From contig NC_049912.1 of assembly GCF_001411555.2 (NCBI RefSeq), positions 19,886,341 through 19,950,340 of the forward strand: a stretch of DNA of 64,000 nucleotides. The letters are read 5' to 3'. The notes under the pieces were generated by a model. That model searched no databases and was not told the origin of the DNA. It was given only the letters and a program-made list of their open reading frames with translations. This document shows, piece by piece, positions 1 to 14,500 of the stretch. Position 1 is the stretch's first letter. Every line of letters begins with the position of its first letter. Source of the DNA: Juglans regia. Taxonomy: Eukaryota; Streptophyta; Magnoliopsida; Fagales; Juglandaceae. The translations under genes and the position numbers were made by a program.

Positions 1-780
1 TTTATTAGAGACATCCAGGATTGGAGGTGGGGGACATCACTGATTTTTACAGCTTGCTCTATGCTTTAAATATAAAACCCGGAGGGGCGGATAGATTAAT
101 CTGGAATCAGCTTGGTAATAAGAATTTCTTGGTTAGATCTTTGTACAAGGTCTTGGCGTCACATTCTTCTACTGATTTTTTTTCTCGGAAAAATATTTGG
201 AGATGCAAAGTGCCTCTCAAGGTGGCCTTCTTCGGGTGGGTGGCTTCTCATGGGAAAATTCTTATTATTGATAAGCTGAGAAAGCACGGTATCGTTGCAA
301 TGGACCGGTGCTTTATGTGCAAAAAGTGTGGAGAATAAGCGGATCACCTTCTTCTCCATTGCGATGTGTCAAAGGCTTTGTGGGATGAGGTTTTTGCTAA
401 GCTTGGCATTGCATGGGTGATGCCCAAGAGGGTAGTGAATCTTTTGGCCTGTTGGACAGGAATTTAAGGAAATCATCATATAGCGGTCATTTGGAAGATG
501 GTACCTCTATGTCTTATGTGGTGTATTTGGAATGAGAGGAATGGGCGCTGTTTCAACAATAGAAAACGCTCGGCGGAAGGGATAAGAGCCTTCTTTTTTC
601 ATACTTTGTTGCTTTGGGCTTCGGTTATTGTAATTGATGGGATTAGTCTTAATGACTTTTGTGCTGTTTTTCAGCTGTAGCTTGTAATTAGGTGTTTTTC
701 TCTTGTATACTTCTTGTGTACTTGAGCTATGCCTAATTACGTGGTTTAAAAAATTTCTTACTTATAAAAAAACAAACCAC
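1..780 (+). mobile_element. 3' end of a degenerate L1-type LINE
   Basis: The plus strand encodes the C-terminal part of a plant LINE polymerase. A zf-RVT zinc-binding region is readable at about 21-400 (WRCKVPLKVAFFGW, then CFMCKKC and, past a stop at 336-338, HLLLHC). The usual tail follows (MWCIWNERN, positions 519-545, then FFFHTLLLW). The copy has an in-frame stop at 336 and frame changes afterwards, so it is dead. The tail ends in the recurring LINE 3' signature (CTTACTTATAAAAAAA, about 758-775). The 5' part lies outside the window. The call rests on remembered family sequence, not on a database search. Confidence 0.85.
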
Positions 781-1191
781 AATAAAAAGGTCACAATCAC
801 CAACATTTGGCATAAATCCATTGCTCAAGAATGGCTTCCTTCAAAGGCCATGAACAGAGCCATCAATCAGATCATCCTCAAACCCATTGCATGACAGCCC
901 CACAAACTAGTGAAAATTCCCTACCTTTTGCAACACCAAGTCCGGGGAGTCTAAAATAAGGTGAGATGGGGTTCGACACTCAAAGGTTCGCACTAAATGG
1001 GTCCATCCCCTTCAAAGAGCATCAACTCCAAACTGGGTCTTTTGAGGGTCCTACACACACGTAGGAACCATTCTTCCCTACTTTCTCATCTAGTACCACC
1101 TTTTCCAATGCCTCTGAAGAGCCCACAAGGACTACATCACCTTCCACTTGCTCCCTCCCAAGTGCAAACCATGTGAGTGCTCCCAAGACTA
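780..1191. other. non-coding stretch, nothing recognised
   Basis: No reading frame or RNA gene could be supported here. The composition is mixed and looks like decayed repeat DNA between the LINE tail and the MITE. Confidence 0.5.
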
Positions 1192-1381
1192 GGGTGTGTT
1201 TGGATGTTGAAGTGAGTTGAGTTGAGTTGAGTTGAGATGATAAAATATTGTTAGAATATTATTTTTTAATATTATTATTATTTTGGGATTTGAAAAAGTT
1301 GAATTGTTTATTATATTTTGTATTGGGATTTGAAAAAGTTGTAATGATAAGTTGAGATGAGTTTGGATCCCAAACTCACCC
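1192..1381. mobile_element. Tourist-like MITE (family T), 190 bp
   Basis: The ends form imperfect terminal inverted repeats: GGGTGTGTTTGGATG at the left and, on the other strand, GGGTGAGTTTGG at the right. The interior carries the family's GAGTTGAGTTGAG run and the word ATATTGTTAGAATATTA. The flanking triplets are CTA and TAA, a decayed TWA target duplication. Related copies lie near 17560, 18781, 19326, 22365, 35219 and 60305. The copy at 60305 has perfect TTA flanks. Confidence 0.8.
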
Positions 1382-2249
1382 TAAGTGTGGAATTAAGATT
1401 CTGGGACTAGATCCTTCAGTGGGTTTTGGGCACATCTTGAGAGTTAGTACACCTCATTGGTTCCTTTTCAAGAATCTGCACCCTTGCAGGTATACTTTGT
1501 GTAAGTCGCCTAGCCATCAAACCCTTTCAAAGTCCATCGTTGTGTACTACCAGGACTATCAGCACCTTAGGCATAGTCTCTTAGCATATTCATGTTCTGG
1601 ATGGAGGCTGCATTGTCTTTATCAGTCACAACCTTCTCCTTTCCCTTCTAAAGGACCCATTTTTCCATTGTCACCTTACTCATCAAAAAAAAAAAATTCC
1701 GTTGTCACCTACCCCTACGGTTGTTGGCAATGTCAATGCCAGGCCCCACAGGCAGCATCATTAGCTCAGGTGATATGACACCTTGAGGAGCCAAGGAGTG
1801 AAGCCCATCTCTAAACCAACTATTGCCTCCACACTCAAGCATGCCCGAGACTCCACTTCGTCCATTTATTTATGATTGAGGAAGTAGGTTTGGGCCAAGA
1901 AATTTGACATTAGAACGAAAGGAAGAGGATACAACTTAAAATACAAACACTTTCTAGGTGCCCATGCTCACATTAAGTTACCCATCACTAGACCTACCAA
2001 AATATATATAAATACTTCTTGCGCACACAAAAAAAAATGCCCACAATCTTCCTAGTGCTAAAAACCTCCATGCTTAAATTTCTCTACGATTGGACAGCTG
2101 CGCCTGCACACAATAATACCCGTTTCTTCTTTCAAAGATTTTATGAATTCTTGTTCACCTTCTCCATAATTTGATGCTCTTGTTTATATACTCCTAATGT
2201 ACTTAAGTTGCAGGTGCCCTTGAGCACTCATTAATAAAATTGGCATACT

Positions 2250-2280
<31 letters not shown>

Positions 2281-3199
2281 TATGCACAAAAATATTAGAC
2301 TAGACATCTCATATAAAGTAATGCTAGTAAAGAGAGTTAATACAATGATGGTATCAAGACAAAACATCTAGATAAGGATAAAATTGGTTTCATTCAATTG
2401 AGTTGAGACTGAGCTATTTAACTAGGGGGGAAAGATTAAAATCTACAACACAGCCAAAGAGTAGAACATGCAGTTGAGAATTCAAATTCAAATTACCAAG
2501 TTTATGAGTTAAAGTCTGTTGCTCAATGATTTCTCATCAGAAAAAGATGAAAGGGAAAATATATATACATATATATAAAGGAATTCTTATTGCACAAGTG
2601 AAAAGATGTGAACTCTACTTATAAAAAAAAAAAAGAAAATATATGAACTCAGATCCTTGACGGCTAGCTGCCTATAATTTGGGGCATATATGACAAGAAA
2701 CAATCTAGCTACACAGCCAAAGAGGCTGGGGAACTTTTTGCAGCAACTTTTTTTTTTTTTTTGGGCTACAAAAGCCATTTTGGCTGGAATATGAGTTTCC
2801 CAGCTATTACAGCAGTGGAATATCAATTCCAATATGCTATCAAGCTACCCGGTGACAAACTACAGAAAAGAATGGAAAGCATGTCACAGCCCACAGCAAT
2901 GAATAATTTTCCTTATTGACCAACTTGCTTTATATTGTTAATCATTAAATTTTATACACTTGCATCCAACTAATTAAGATATCAGGAAGAAGTAATATGA
3001 AAAAAAAAATATTTTGGAGGGGAGAGAGAGAGAGAGAGAGAGACCGAGATCACAATTAGATGCCACCAATATCAAGATGGAGCCACAAGCAAGCTATTGA
3101 AAGTTACATCATGCTCAATGGCCAAAAATGAATTAAGCAAACAATATGAAACTTAAGACAGACTATAAAATCAGATAGAACTAGAGCATCCTTTTGTAC
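1382..3199. other. repeat debris in the truncated SMEK gene's distal intron
   Basis: The stretch holds several short LINE 3' tails on the plus strand: an A-run at about 1684-1698, a longer piece at 2040-2260 ending ATACTTATAAATATAT, and ACTTATAAAAAAAAAAAAG near 2619. There is also an AT microsatellite (about 2256-2281) and a GA microsatellite (about 3022-3042). No exon of the SMEK gene could be found left of 3200, so this is most simply part of a long intron of that minus-strand gene. Confidence 0.5.
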
Positions 3200-6100
3200 C
3201 TTAAGTATTAAAGGAAGTGTGGATAGCTCAAGTGCAGGCAACTCCCTCAACTCGCTGTTCACACTGTGAAATGTCTCATCTGCATACACCACGAAAGAGA
3301 GCGTAAATAATCGCACATGCCAAATAGAACCCTAAATATGTAGTCTAGTATATAAATGTTAAAAAGTGACTGATGATATTTTCCCTAATATTTGGACTTG
3401 TTCTCGACCCCCCTGCACGCGCGCGTGGGTCTTTGGCATAAATCTTCAATTACCTAAGAGACTTGATTATTTCTTTGTAACACATCTGTGGACAAAATTA
3501 CTATCCATGCATATGACAAATCAGATGATTACCACAAGCCATATATTTGCAAATTAAATTTGAACCACCAAGTTATCCAGTCCTATTTACTTCTTCCACA
3601 ACCAACTTCACACTAGACCTCATGGATGGAGGAGCCTGGAGTTACAAACTTGATATAGTATCACGTGTAGCTTCTATCCTTTCTAGGGCTGCTGTCTATC
3701 CAGAAGAAAAAAATGAAAGTATTTTCACAGCTCCAAGATACGTTTTCATGTGAGAATTAGTTGTTGGCGTGTCCCTACATACATAACATACAAGGAACTA
3801 CTAAAATATTGTTGACCATGTCAGATTATTGTTGGATGATGGACGTCTCTTTTTCACCTTCAGCTTAATTTTTTTAGCCCCCTCAACCAAACTTATTTTT
3901 CCTTACTAAACACTTCCCCCATAACCACTCACTATTTGAAATCAAAGGAAAACCTCACTAAAATGCAACACAGACCCCCACCTGCTTCATAAATCATAAG
4001 CATGCACCTCACACCCTCCTTCACCAGCTTCTAAGCTGACAGATTCAGCCAAAACTCTATTGCTTGGGTTCAGAACTTTCATCAATACACTCCGTTACAA
4101 ATTCAAACTCAAACCAGACTTTTGACCCTAATGACTAATCTGAGGATGTCATATTTAGTTTCATAACTCCACTAAGAATACCCCATCCCACAAGTTTCTA
4201 AATGAGCCCCAAGTTTAAGCTCAATCGGCTGGCTGTTAAGTGCTATGTATTGTACCATCCATAAATTTTCCCACTAATTATTTCCACATTCCACAAGTTA
4301 CACTTGCATAACAAGATAGACCACTTAACTATAAATCAAAAACATAAGATCACAGGGAAATTGGGGAAAGAAAGATCAGAGACTCTATAGCGCATGGAGA
4401 AGTCAACTTAAATTGCTTGCCATGGAATACCCCTAACGCACCTAACCACTCAATCAACTGGCAATAATCACCTTAACACACATGAAGGTCAAGAACTCAG
4501 GAATCAGGATGCAATTAATACATTCCAAATTGGTACAAGATTGAAAATATTGCAAATAATTTTTTTGATAAGTATAATATTGTAAATACTTACTGCTAAG
4601 AGCACTGAAATGCAGGCTTCTTTGCGCAGTACAGATATGGTCCCTAAAAAAAACAAGCATGATATTGAGTAGGCATTGAATGATGGCTGAAGCAGAAAGC
4701 TTTTGAAAAAAAAAAAAAAGGGAAATATGAAGAGTAAATATTAATCATTACCATATGTAAGAACAGCCCGTGGTCTCTTGAAAGCTAAGTGCTAATTCTG
4801 TAGAATATTCCGGATCTCTCCACGAGATAATCGTATCTGAAAAATATAAAAGTCAGATTACAACCTGACATTTAAACCAATTGGCTGCATTAGCTACAAC
4901 TGGAAAAAAAAAAAAAAAGGAAAATAGAATTCATAATACCTTCTTGCTTTCTGTAGATATCATCTGAGCTAATACGATGCAAAAGTAATGTCTCATTGTC
5001 TTCTTCATCAATGACAAACAGACCCAGCTCTTCTGATCGCTGTGACAGAATATGTGCATTCAATCAAAATGCATGAGAGGTTTAATATCTTTAGATAACC
5101 AATAAGATTTTAAAAGTTTTCTTGAGACTAATTTTTTTACTCCAAAATCTCGTCAATGTCAGCCAAACATCAAAGAGATTAAAATGTAAACGTACCTCCA
5201 AATAGTCAACAGTGACATGCCCGGTTCCTTGGTCATCCCATTTACCATCACCATTCAAACGGTAGACCTTAACACGCTGAAACAAAAAAAAAATAATGAA
5301 AAGCCACTTCTATCAGTCATCAATGCTTCCAGTGTTAAGCAGTCACATTAATCACCTTTCCTTCCATAAGCATGCACTTTTGAGTGTTTTAACTGAAAAG
5401 TTATTAGAATGAGTTCATAGTGGTTAATGTGCACCTGTGTTGTGAATTATTGTCCTTTGTGCATCCTACTTCCACAGTTACCCCAAGTGATTGAATGCCT
5501 AACTTAATGTGCACCTGTGTAGTTAGTTATATAAAAACAAATTTTATAAGAGTTAGTTATATAAAATTTATACATAATTAGTAGATTACTTGATTTTCGT
5601 GTTGCATAATACTCTTATAAATTGAGTTAACAGGCTAATATATTACCAACTTGTTTTTTTTTCAATAGGTGCCAACTTGCTTTTTAAACCTTTTGTTATT
5701 ATATTGTAAGGAGTTTTTGTTAATATGCATCATCTGGTTTGTTTTAGTTCAATCAGGTGCGCACTTATGCTTTGCGCCTCAGCTCTAGACAACATTTGCG
5801 TTCAAATGTGCCTAACGCTTTCACCAACACTGCGTTGAAGATTTGTAGATATTCCGGCACTGATGCATCCTTAGAACATGACATACTAAATAATTTTTTT
5901 TTTATAAGTAAGAAATTTATTAATAGAGCCCTAATACACAGGAAGTGTACATAGTGAGACACCTAATCACAAGCTAACCCTGAAAAAATTACATGACTTT
6001 TGTAAATAATTCCAAAAAGGCTACCTTTGAAAAACATTTTAAATAATTCCAAGAAGGCTACCTTAAGAGATTGATCCTTACATTACCGATCAAAAGAGAT

Positions 6101-8556
6101 TGATCCTTACACCACACATCATGCCAAATCTAACCCTCAAGCCATCACCCACCGCATCTAGTCTAGAAAGAGAAATTCCCCCAACTCCTCTTGATATTTT
6201 TCTAGAGATTAACACCAAATGACCCATTAACCTCATTTGAATGCTACCCACCCACAAGATATCATACTTAAAAAGTCCACTACCCACCTCCAAAGTCTCT
6301 TGTAAGCATAATTCCATGATCACTTCCTAGGAGAGCTAAATCCAAAAATTATATTCTGAAGCCCCACAATGCCCTCAGAAATCGAAGAAAAAACCTTAAG
6401 ACCAATTTATTAAATGAAAATTGGCCTCTTCACCCATCCCACTCCACAAAAATTCCCATTATGACATCTTTAGGCGATTGCCTACACCAACAAGGAGGGA
6501 GAAAAGAGGCACGAAATATGTAGGAAAGTTTGAAAATGAACTTCTGATTAGGGTGGTTTAATCATCTCAACAAATATAAGTGCTTCCAACCCGCCAAGGG
6601 ACACATTCTTTTCAAGTATTCCATCCCAAAATGACAAACAAGCAAGGTAGTTTTCTTTTTTTGAGAGAGAGAGAGTGTCTATCTCGTGAGCCCTAAGTGT
6701 GTGGTGGCGCAGCCCAAACAACCAACGGCTCCTTTGGCCATGTTGTCAACACAAATAAAGTCGACAGTGGCCGGCGACTCTTCTGAGCGTACTCTGGCAA
6801 GATCTTCTCCATTGATGGAAGAGAGAAGGTTCTCATCTCTACGTGTCGCCAAAAAATCAATCCAGCTCCGTCGCCATCTCACACAAGAATTGCCAATCAG
6901 CCACTCTTAAGCCACCAAGTTGCAGTTGGGCTCCGTTTTTGCCGATAAACCACTCTAGGTTCAAAGTGACATCGCCCAACGTTGTATCATTCTTCTTCTT
7001 CAGCCGTGTACCTCTCGGTTTTTCACAACTATCTATTAGATCTGCCTTAGATCTACATCAAAGGCTTGTGCTCGTATATTTTGCATAAACATTCAAGAGG
7101 AATGGAGCTTGGGAAGCCTCTACATCTGAAATCGGCGGTTTGATTGAGATTAATAAGGGTCAGTTGATGCACTTTTAGGTGGAATTGAAGGCTTTTGAGA
7201 TATCACCAGAAGCATGGAGGTCCTCAATAAAAATTGTGGAGAAGAGCAAAAGGGTTTGGAGGTCTGTAGCTATGGGTTGTAGTGGTATAGGGTGGCTGGT
7301 GGCTACAGTGGAAGCAGTGTTACAAGCGGAGAGAAATTTGGAATTCACAAAACACTTGTGCATGGTATAGAGCCTTTGTGGCTCAACGATGCACCAACGT
7401 GCATGGTAGATATCTAACTGTTACCGAATATGGTGGAGGAGGCTGACGGAGTGATGTAGTCATTCCAAAAGGGTATGAAGGTCTGAGTTGGGAGAAATTT
7501 GTTGTCAAATTATGCAAAGCCACTGCTCTGTTTTTCTCCATCCATGTTGATGGGTCAAGGAAGGAAAGCCAAAAGAGAACATCAACTTGGAGTTGAAACA
7601 AAAAGACCCAAGCACAACCACGGTGGCAAGGCGATGATATGCGACAGCTCTGAAGACGGGTCATGTTGCGGTGACTTAGCTTGACGCCAAGGGCAAGAAG
7701 GAGAATTGTGAAAGTGGTCTGCAAATCATGCAAGCTCAGAACCAGTAGGAGTCTAACTCCTTTGAAAAAGATGAGTACAGCAGTATGGCCAAAAAAGAAA
7801 TACACAATACACTAAAGGAGATGGAAACCCAGTTTGTCGAGTGAAGGCAATGATCCCTTTTTTGTCTATGAAAATAGACTTGCTTTCAGCTAGAGGCAAC
7901 AGTGATATAAGAAACGAGCCCAAGATAGGCCCGAATCCTTTAAAATTAAATAAAGGAAAACAGAAAATCGGTTTTGACTCAGTCCCTATAACCAGATCCA
8001 AGAAAGTGTGGCGGGCCAAAACAAAAACCAGGTCATTCGAAGTGGGTTCTATGCCGAGTATCGGCATAGAGACGACCGAAATGGAATGCCCTCCACCGCA
8101 GGAGGCATAGAAAAGGCCGATAGTCAGTGTTACACTCTTGGTTAGTGTTCTACCTGAAGAAACTATGGCACCCACACCGGAGTTGAAGGAAAATGGTGTA
8201 ACGCTAAGGTCTGAGGGAGATGTAGGGTCCGTCGAAGTTGTATAGAAAGGAACATCGAGGGGTGGCACGCCTCCAGTCAATGTTCTTGCTGACGAAACAA
8301 CGTCACCCATGCTGGAGGTGAAGGAACTTGACGTACTGTCGAGACTTGCCGCCAACCCACAACCTCCAATACCTCAAGATACCAATTTGTCAATATCTAT
8401 TTAGACATCTTGTGACAACAACAATGGAGCTGTTGAGGAGGTATGGGATTTAAATGCAGGAGATGGTGGGGGGAAAATATGGGTTTGTCGTTGGTGCCTT
8501 GCGAGGAGGAATGTTTAGGGGCTGGTGTACAGTTGGGAGCTATGTCTGGGGAAGAT

Positions 8557-8595
<39 letters not shown>

Positions 8596-11500
8596 GGTAT
8601 TTCTTCTTCTAATAAACAATATAGCCGGTTCATCATCGAATTGGATTTTGCAAAAGATTAACAAGATACAGTCGTGTGTGGGGATTACATGTGGAGGACT
8701 AATTCACAGCACTACTCACTACAATAGAGGCGGGTCACTCGCTTGAAATAAAATCAAGATTTAAGAAGAGCAGGGAGTTAAAGCCCCTCACTTGGGTGAT
8801 CAACTACGATGCAAAGGAAGGTAGTACAAGTCAAGGGAGGACTAGAGGGAGGGCTGGAGTATGAAGCATTCCTCCGTCCTCTCGTAGGATCATTCGGGTG
8901 GAGTATTAGTCTTGTGGGAAACAAGGGGTTGGGGTAGTTACAGTGATTTGCTTTGCTTTGGGGAGGCGCATTTTGTCCCAATCGGGCTTGATGTATATTG
9001 GATAGATTTCTAATTTCTCCCTCTTGGGCGATGTTCATTAGGGGCTCTCTATTATGGGCTAGGTGTTTTCTCTTGTATACACCCAGTGTATTTGGTTACA
9101 CCTATTGATATGAATACATTTTTATTTATTATAAAAAAAAAAGTATTCCATCCTAAATAGAATCAAGGTTGAAGGAAGCTCCTAGAGGAAGATCGAGACA
9201 TGTACAGGCAAGGAGGAAAAAATACACACAAAATGTGCACCATATATCAACATCCTCAATAGTACCCATATGGATCAGTTTAGACTTTTTTGAATCACTA
9301 CCTATTATAGAAAATAATAATAATAATTTGTCACATTAATTCTAAAACCTAAGATGGCTTTGAAACATAAGCAATGAAGGTGAGCTGAGTCAACATCACA
9401 AATAACATAGTATCATCCTCAAACAAAAGGTGAAAAATGGTAAGTCCTCCAAGCCTGGACCTCAAAAAAAACCTAACAAGAAGCGCAAACTCATTGTAGC
9501 AAAAATCATTTTACATTAGAGCCTCCATGAGTATTGAAAAAGGTAGTACGGATCAAGGATCTCCTTGTGGCCTCTTGGGTCATGGGAGTCCAGAGCTAGT
9601 AAAAATCCTAAAGGAGCATCATTCACCCATACCAAGAAGCACACTAAAGAATACAATTAGCAATTCACTTGCTCCAAGTCCCCTCAAATCCACATTTTCA
9701 GATTCACAATAGGAAATTCCAGTTGGCATACAATCACATGAACTAGGAGTTCCAGTTGTACAAGTTGAGGAGGTACAGTTTTGGGGAGAAGTGGTGCGCT
9801 AGCTCGCTCAATGCATTCACATAGTGCATTTTTTCATTATTGGTGAATGGTGTCCCCACGGGCTTTTCTTATAGCTCTCATGGATTGCAACAAAGGGATC
9901 CTTTGTCTCCTTTGATGTTTTTTATTGTCATGGGGACCCTTATTACCTGTAAAATAAAAGTTAGTGTCATGGAAACTCTTAGTAAGATGATCTCAATCTT
10001 GGTGGATAGGAGTCTCCTAGCAAACTCCTTAGAGGGGACCCAAAGTGAGAAAGGACTTATTGTCTCACACTTGTTTGCATATGACGCTAATTTGTTTTTT
10101 TTATCTATAGGTAAAAGAAAATTTTACACTAATTTATGGTGAGACACACCCTAAACACTAGCATTCTTTTGCTGCATGTTCCTTTCTTTTGAAACGATAT
10201 TAAGCTTGAAAATCAATTTACCTAAGCCTAAGATAGTACCGATTGGTAGGGTGGACAACGTAGGAAACTTGGTTCATAACTTGTGATGTAGTGTCTTCAT
10301 TACCTTTGACATACCTAGGCCTTTCATTGTGAGTTCATTTTAAATCCAAACCGATTTGGGAGGGTACTTTTGGAAAAGTTGGAGCAATGATTGGCTCAAT
10401 GAAAGAGGTCGAATTTGTCTAAGGGAGGCCCAATAATCTTGATCAGGAGCACTCCATCAAACTTGTCAACTCATTTTGTGTCCATTCCACTCCCTATTAG
10501 TGTCGCTAATCAAATTGAAAAGTTGGTAGCTTCTAATGGGGAGGTAAGGGAGATGAGCTGAAATTTAACATAGTATAGTGGATTGACGTGTGTTCCCTGA
10601 TATCGAAAGGTGGTCTAGATATTAGAAGAATGAATACTTTTTATAGGGCCCTATTGGGAAAATGGCTTTGGTGCTATGCCAATAAAAGAGATAGCCTCTT
10701 AAGAACGGTGATAGACATGAATTATGACAGTACGTGGAGTGTATGGAGATCTAATGATGTGATTTAGAAATATGGGGTGATAATGGAAGAACATCTTATG
10801 GGTATTGGATGGCGTTTTCTCGATATATCATATTTGAGGTAAGTGATGGGGCCCAAGATAACGTTATGGTATGATGTAAAATGAGGAGATCAACCCCTCA
10901 ACACAGTATTCTTGGATTTATTCAACCTTTCTAGGGCCATGAAGCATCAGTGGCAGACAATCTCCACCTCAATGGGAAGTGAAGTTTAGATGCACAACAT
11001 AAAATTAGAAGTCGGATTATTTAATCCTTTTATGTCGGTTGCATGTTTTCAAACTGAGACATGGTGGAGCAAACAAGTTTTGTTGGAGCATATCCATGGG
11101 AGGGGTGTTCAAGATTAAGTCAAATTACTCACATACAACAACATTTCCTCTCCATGAAAGACCAATTGGAGTAATTCACCCCTCAAGAGTGGCTTTATTT
11201 GTTTGGAAAGTTGCATTAGTTAAGATTTCTCCATAGATAATTTGAGTAAGAGACACGTACTAATGGTAGAATGGTGTTGTATGTGCAAGCATAATGGGAA
11301 ATCGGTGGACCATCTCTTACTTCACTAGGGAGCTAGCTCCTTGTGGCAAGTGGTGCTTCGACTATTAGGGCTACTCTGGTGGTGCTTAGACTAATGATGG
11401 ATCAATTAGGAACAGGAAAAGGCAGTTTGCAAGTTATCATAACAAGACCCTATTGAAAATGATAATAATTTTCTTGCTATGGTGCATATGGAGGGAAAGC

Positions 11501-14500
11501 AATGACAAAAACTTTGAAGATAACGTAAGTGTAAAGAAAGAACTCGAGCTTTTTTCTATTCCCTATACCATGGATGGCAACCCACTTATGTCTTTCTAGA
11601 GTTAGTTTCCAAGAATTTCTTAATTTTCTCTCCTTATATGAATGTACTACGGGCGACAACATTACATGCTTTGCATCTTTTGTAGATTTTACTAATTCAT
11701 GCTACCCAACCATTACTTAAGATAGGAGGTCCTTTGTATACCCCCAAGGTACTTGAATTACACCCCTAGTGCTTTTAAGGAAAATGTGTTAAGGAATCTC
11801 AAAATCAATATTCAAATTGAAACCCCAAGACTAGGAAAGAAAATTTCATCATATGTACTGAAGTTTAAAACCCTTTTTTTTATAAGTAAAAATTTATTAA
11901 TATCAATAGGCGTAACCAATTACACTGGGTGTACACAAGAGAGAACACCTAGCCCATAATAGAGTACCCCGAATGACTAGTAAGTCCATCCAATATACAC
12001 CAAGCCCAATTGGGACAAAACGCTCCTCCCCACAGCAAAGCAACTGTAACTACCCCAACCCCTTGTTTAAAACCTAAGACTATAAAGAGCTCACACAACC
12101 ATATGCTTCTTCTGAATAAAGGTAGTTCCAATAAGAAATGCGGGCCCTCGCTACAAATGGCACCCCACAAACTTCTCTATTCTAGTGAAGATCTTTTGAT
12201 GGTGTTAATGACTTACAACCATGAAGCTAAATCCCTACGATTTCCACTGCGAGTTGTCCCTAGATTCATGGGAGCTGATTTAAGGGCACCTCTACGTTTT
12301 TAGGCTGTCTTTGGCTTGAAAGTAAACTATGCAAAGTCAGAGCTGGTTTTGAGTGGCAATGTCCACAATATAAGGAGCCTAGCTAGTGTATTGGGATGCA
12401 AGGTATCTTCTCTACCTATGAAGTACCTTAATTTGCCCCTAGAAGCACATTTCAAATCCAAAAATTATATGGGATGAAGTGATTCAGAAGCTTAAAAGTG
12501 TAGGTTGGCAGAGTGGAAGAGAATGTACCTATCGAAAGGTGGTTTGATCACTCTTATCAAGAGCACTCTCTCCAATTTGCTCACTTATTTCCTTTCTCTT
12601 TTTCCTTCACCGGCAAGTGTGGCGAAGCATATTGAGAAAGTTTACAATGATTTTCTACAGAGTGGACTAGGCAAGGAATTCAAATTCCACCCAATCAATT
12701 GGCAGAAGGTATGCTCTCCAATATTTGGTGGCAGGTTGGGGGTTCGTTATTTGAAGATGTTCGACCGAGCACTTCATCGGAAATGGTTGTGGTGTTACCA
12801 TCAAAAGAGGGATGCAATGTGGAGAGTAATGATTGATTCCAGCATGTGGAGCATGGGGGTGGTGGTGCTCTAATATGGTAAATGGGGCGTATGGCCTCAG
12901 GTTGTGGAAGAGTATCAGAGGGGATGGAGGTCATCTATCGACATATCAAATTCATGGTGGGTGATGGCTCTAGGACTAGATTTTGACAATATATATGGTG
13001 TGGAGATTTTTTTTATCACTATATATGGTGTAGAGATAGGACCCTTTCCAGCAGTGTATAGGTTACCACAAGAGCAGGAAGCCTCGGTGGCTGAATTGTT
13101 TGGAGTTTTGAGAGCCTCTATGCAGTGGAAGGCCAATTTTCGCAAGACAGCCCAAAATTGGGAAATTTGTATGTTCTATGACTTTTTTTTAATTAATAAT
13201 ATTCTATGGAAGTTAAGGATGGAGGAAGCGATAAGATGTTTTGGATCCCATCTCGAAAAGGGAAACTCTATGTCTACTCTTTCTATGAGGTTAACACTAC
13301 TAGTTAGCACCATAATCCTTTTCCTTCGAGTATTTGGAGAAGTAAGGCACTTATTAAGGCCAGTTTCTTCGTCTCGACAACTTCTTTAGGGAAGATTCTA
13401 ACCATGGCTAACTTAAGAAAAAGATGCATCATAGTAATTGACTAGTATTGTCTGTTTAGAAGAAGTGGAGAGACATTGGATCATTTGCTTCTTCATTGTG
13501 AGGTGGCTAGGGCCCTATGGGATGATATATTTAGTAGAATGTAGCATGGGTTATGTCTGGTAGGGTGGTTGATCTCCTTGCCAGCTATAAAGGTCTATAC
13601 AGCCTCCTACAAATTGTTGCACTATAGAAATTGACCCCCATATGTCTACTATGGTGCATTTGGAAGGAAATGAACGATTGAAACTTTGAAGATAAGAAAC
13701 GCTCGGATGAACTTAGACATTTCTTCTTTGATACACTAATGTCATGGGCACCTGCTATAGATTTCAACAAACTCAGGCTCCATGATTTTCTTGTATCTAT
13801 TTCTGCGAGGTCTTTTCTCTTGTATATATCCTATGTACTTGGGCTACGCCTATTTACATTTTTTTTAATAAGTCTTCTTTTACGTATAAAAAAAATGTCG
13901 TCCCCAGGTGGGTAGGGCATAAACAACCATCTAACCTCAAGATGTCGATTATCCAATAGGGAACCATTAAAAGCAGTAATATAAAAGGGAATGTTAGGAT
14001 AGAACAAAAATTGTAAATCTTGGTCATGCATAAACAAGCACACATGTTAACCTCTTTATCTTTTGATGAGTAAGATTCTAAGAATATCCTAAACAGGGAA
14101 GAACCATAAATGTCAAGGTTATTTTACTAGGGTATACCTAGCATTATAAAACTGACACATACATGACTAAAAGTGCATATAAGGTAGAACTAGAGAAAGA
14201 AGATAAATTAAAATAATTAACATAGTTCAGTTTTAAAAAGTATAGATATTGCATCTTAACTAAAAGTCTTCACTAACAATGACAAAATCAATAGATAGGG
14301 TTGGGATGATATAGATATATGCCACTGCTTTAATGCGGTGTTGAAAAAATCATGTCTACTTAAATGTGGCCATTTCATAAAACTGTCAAAGTCAACGAAT
14401 AAAGCAGCTAGTCATGTAGCATGATGAGCTGGGCATTGCAAAAATTGACAGAGTAAAGAAAATAAATTAAAGGCAATATAAAAAAAAAAAGGCTGTAAAT

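Noticed and set aside
1756..1830. A stretch beginning TTAGCTCAGG that recalls a tRNA D-arm
   Set aside because: No matching acceptor stem, anticodon loop or T-loop (GGTTCGAATCC-type) could be built around it.
7753..8355. A 200-codon minus-strand open frame
   Set aside because: It lies antisense within a LINE whose plus strand carries the ORF1-like sequence. It is serine- and threonine-rich with no recognisable domain, so it is most likely a shadow.
8397..8746. Proline-rich or glycine-rich small proteins around the poly-C run
   Set aside because: The residues come only from translating the 35-base C homopolymer inside a dead LINE.
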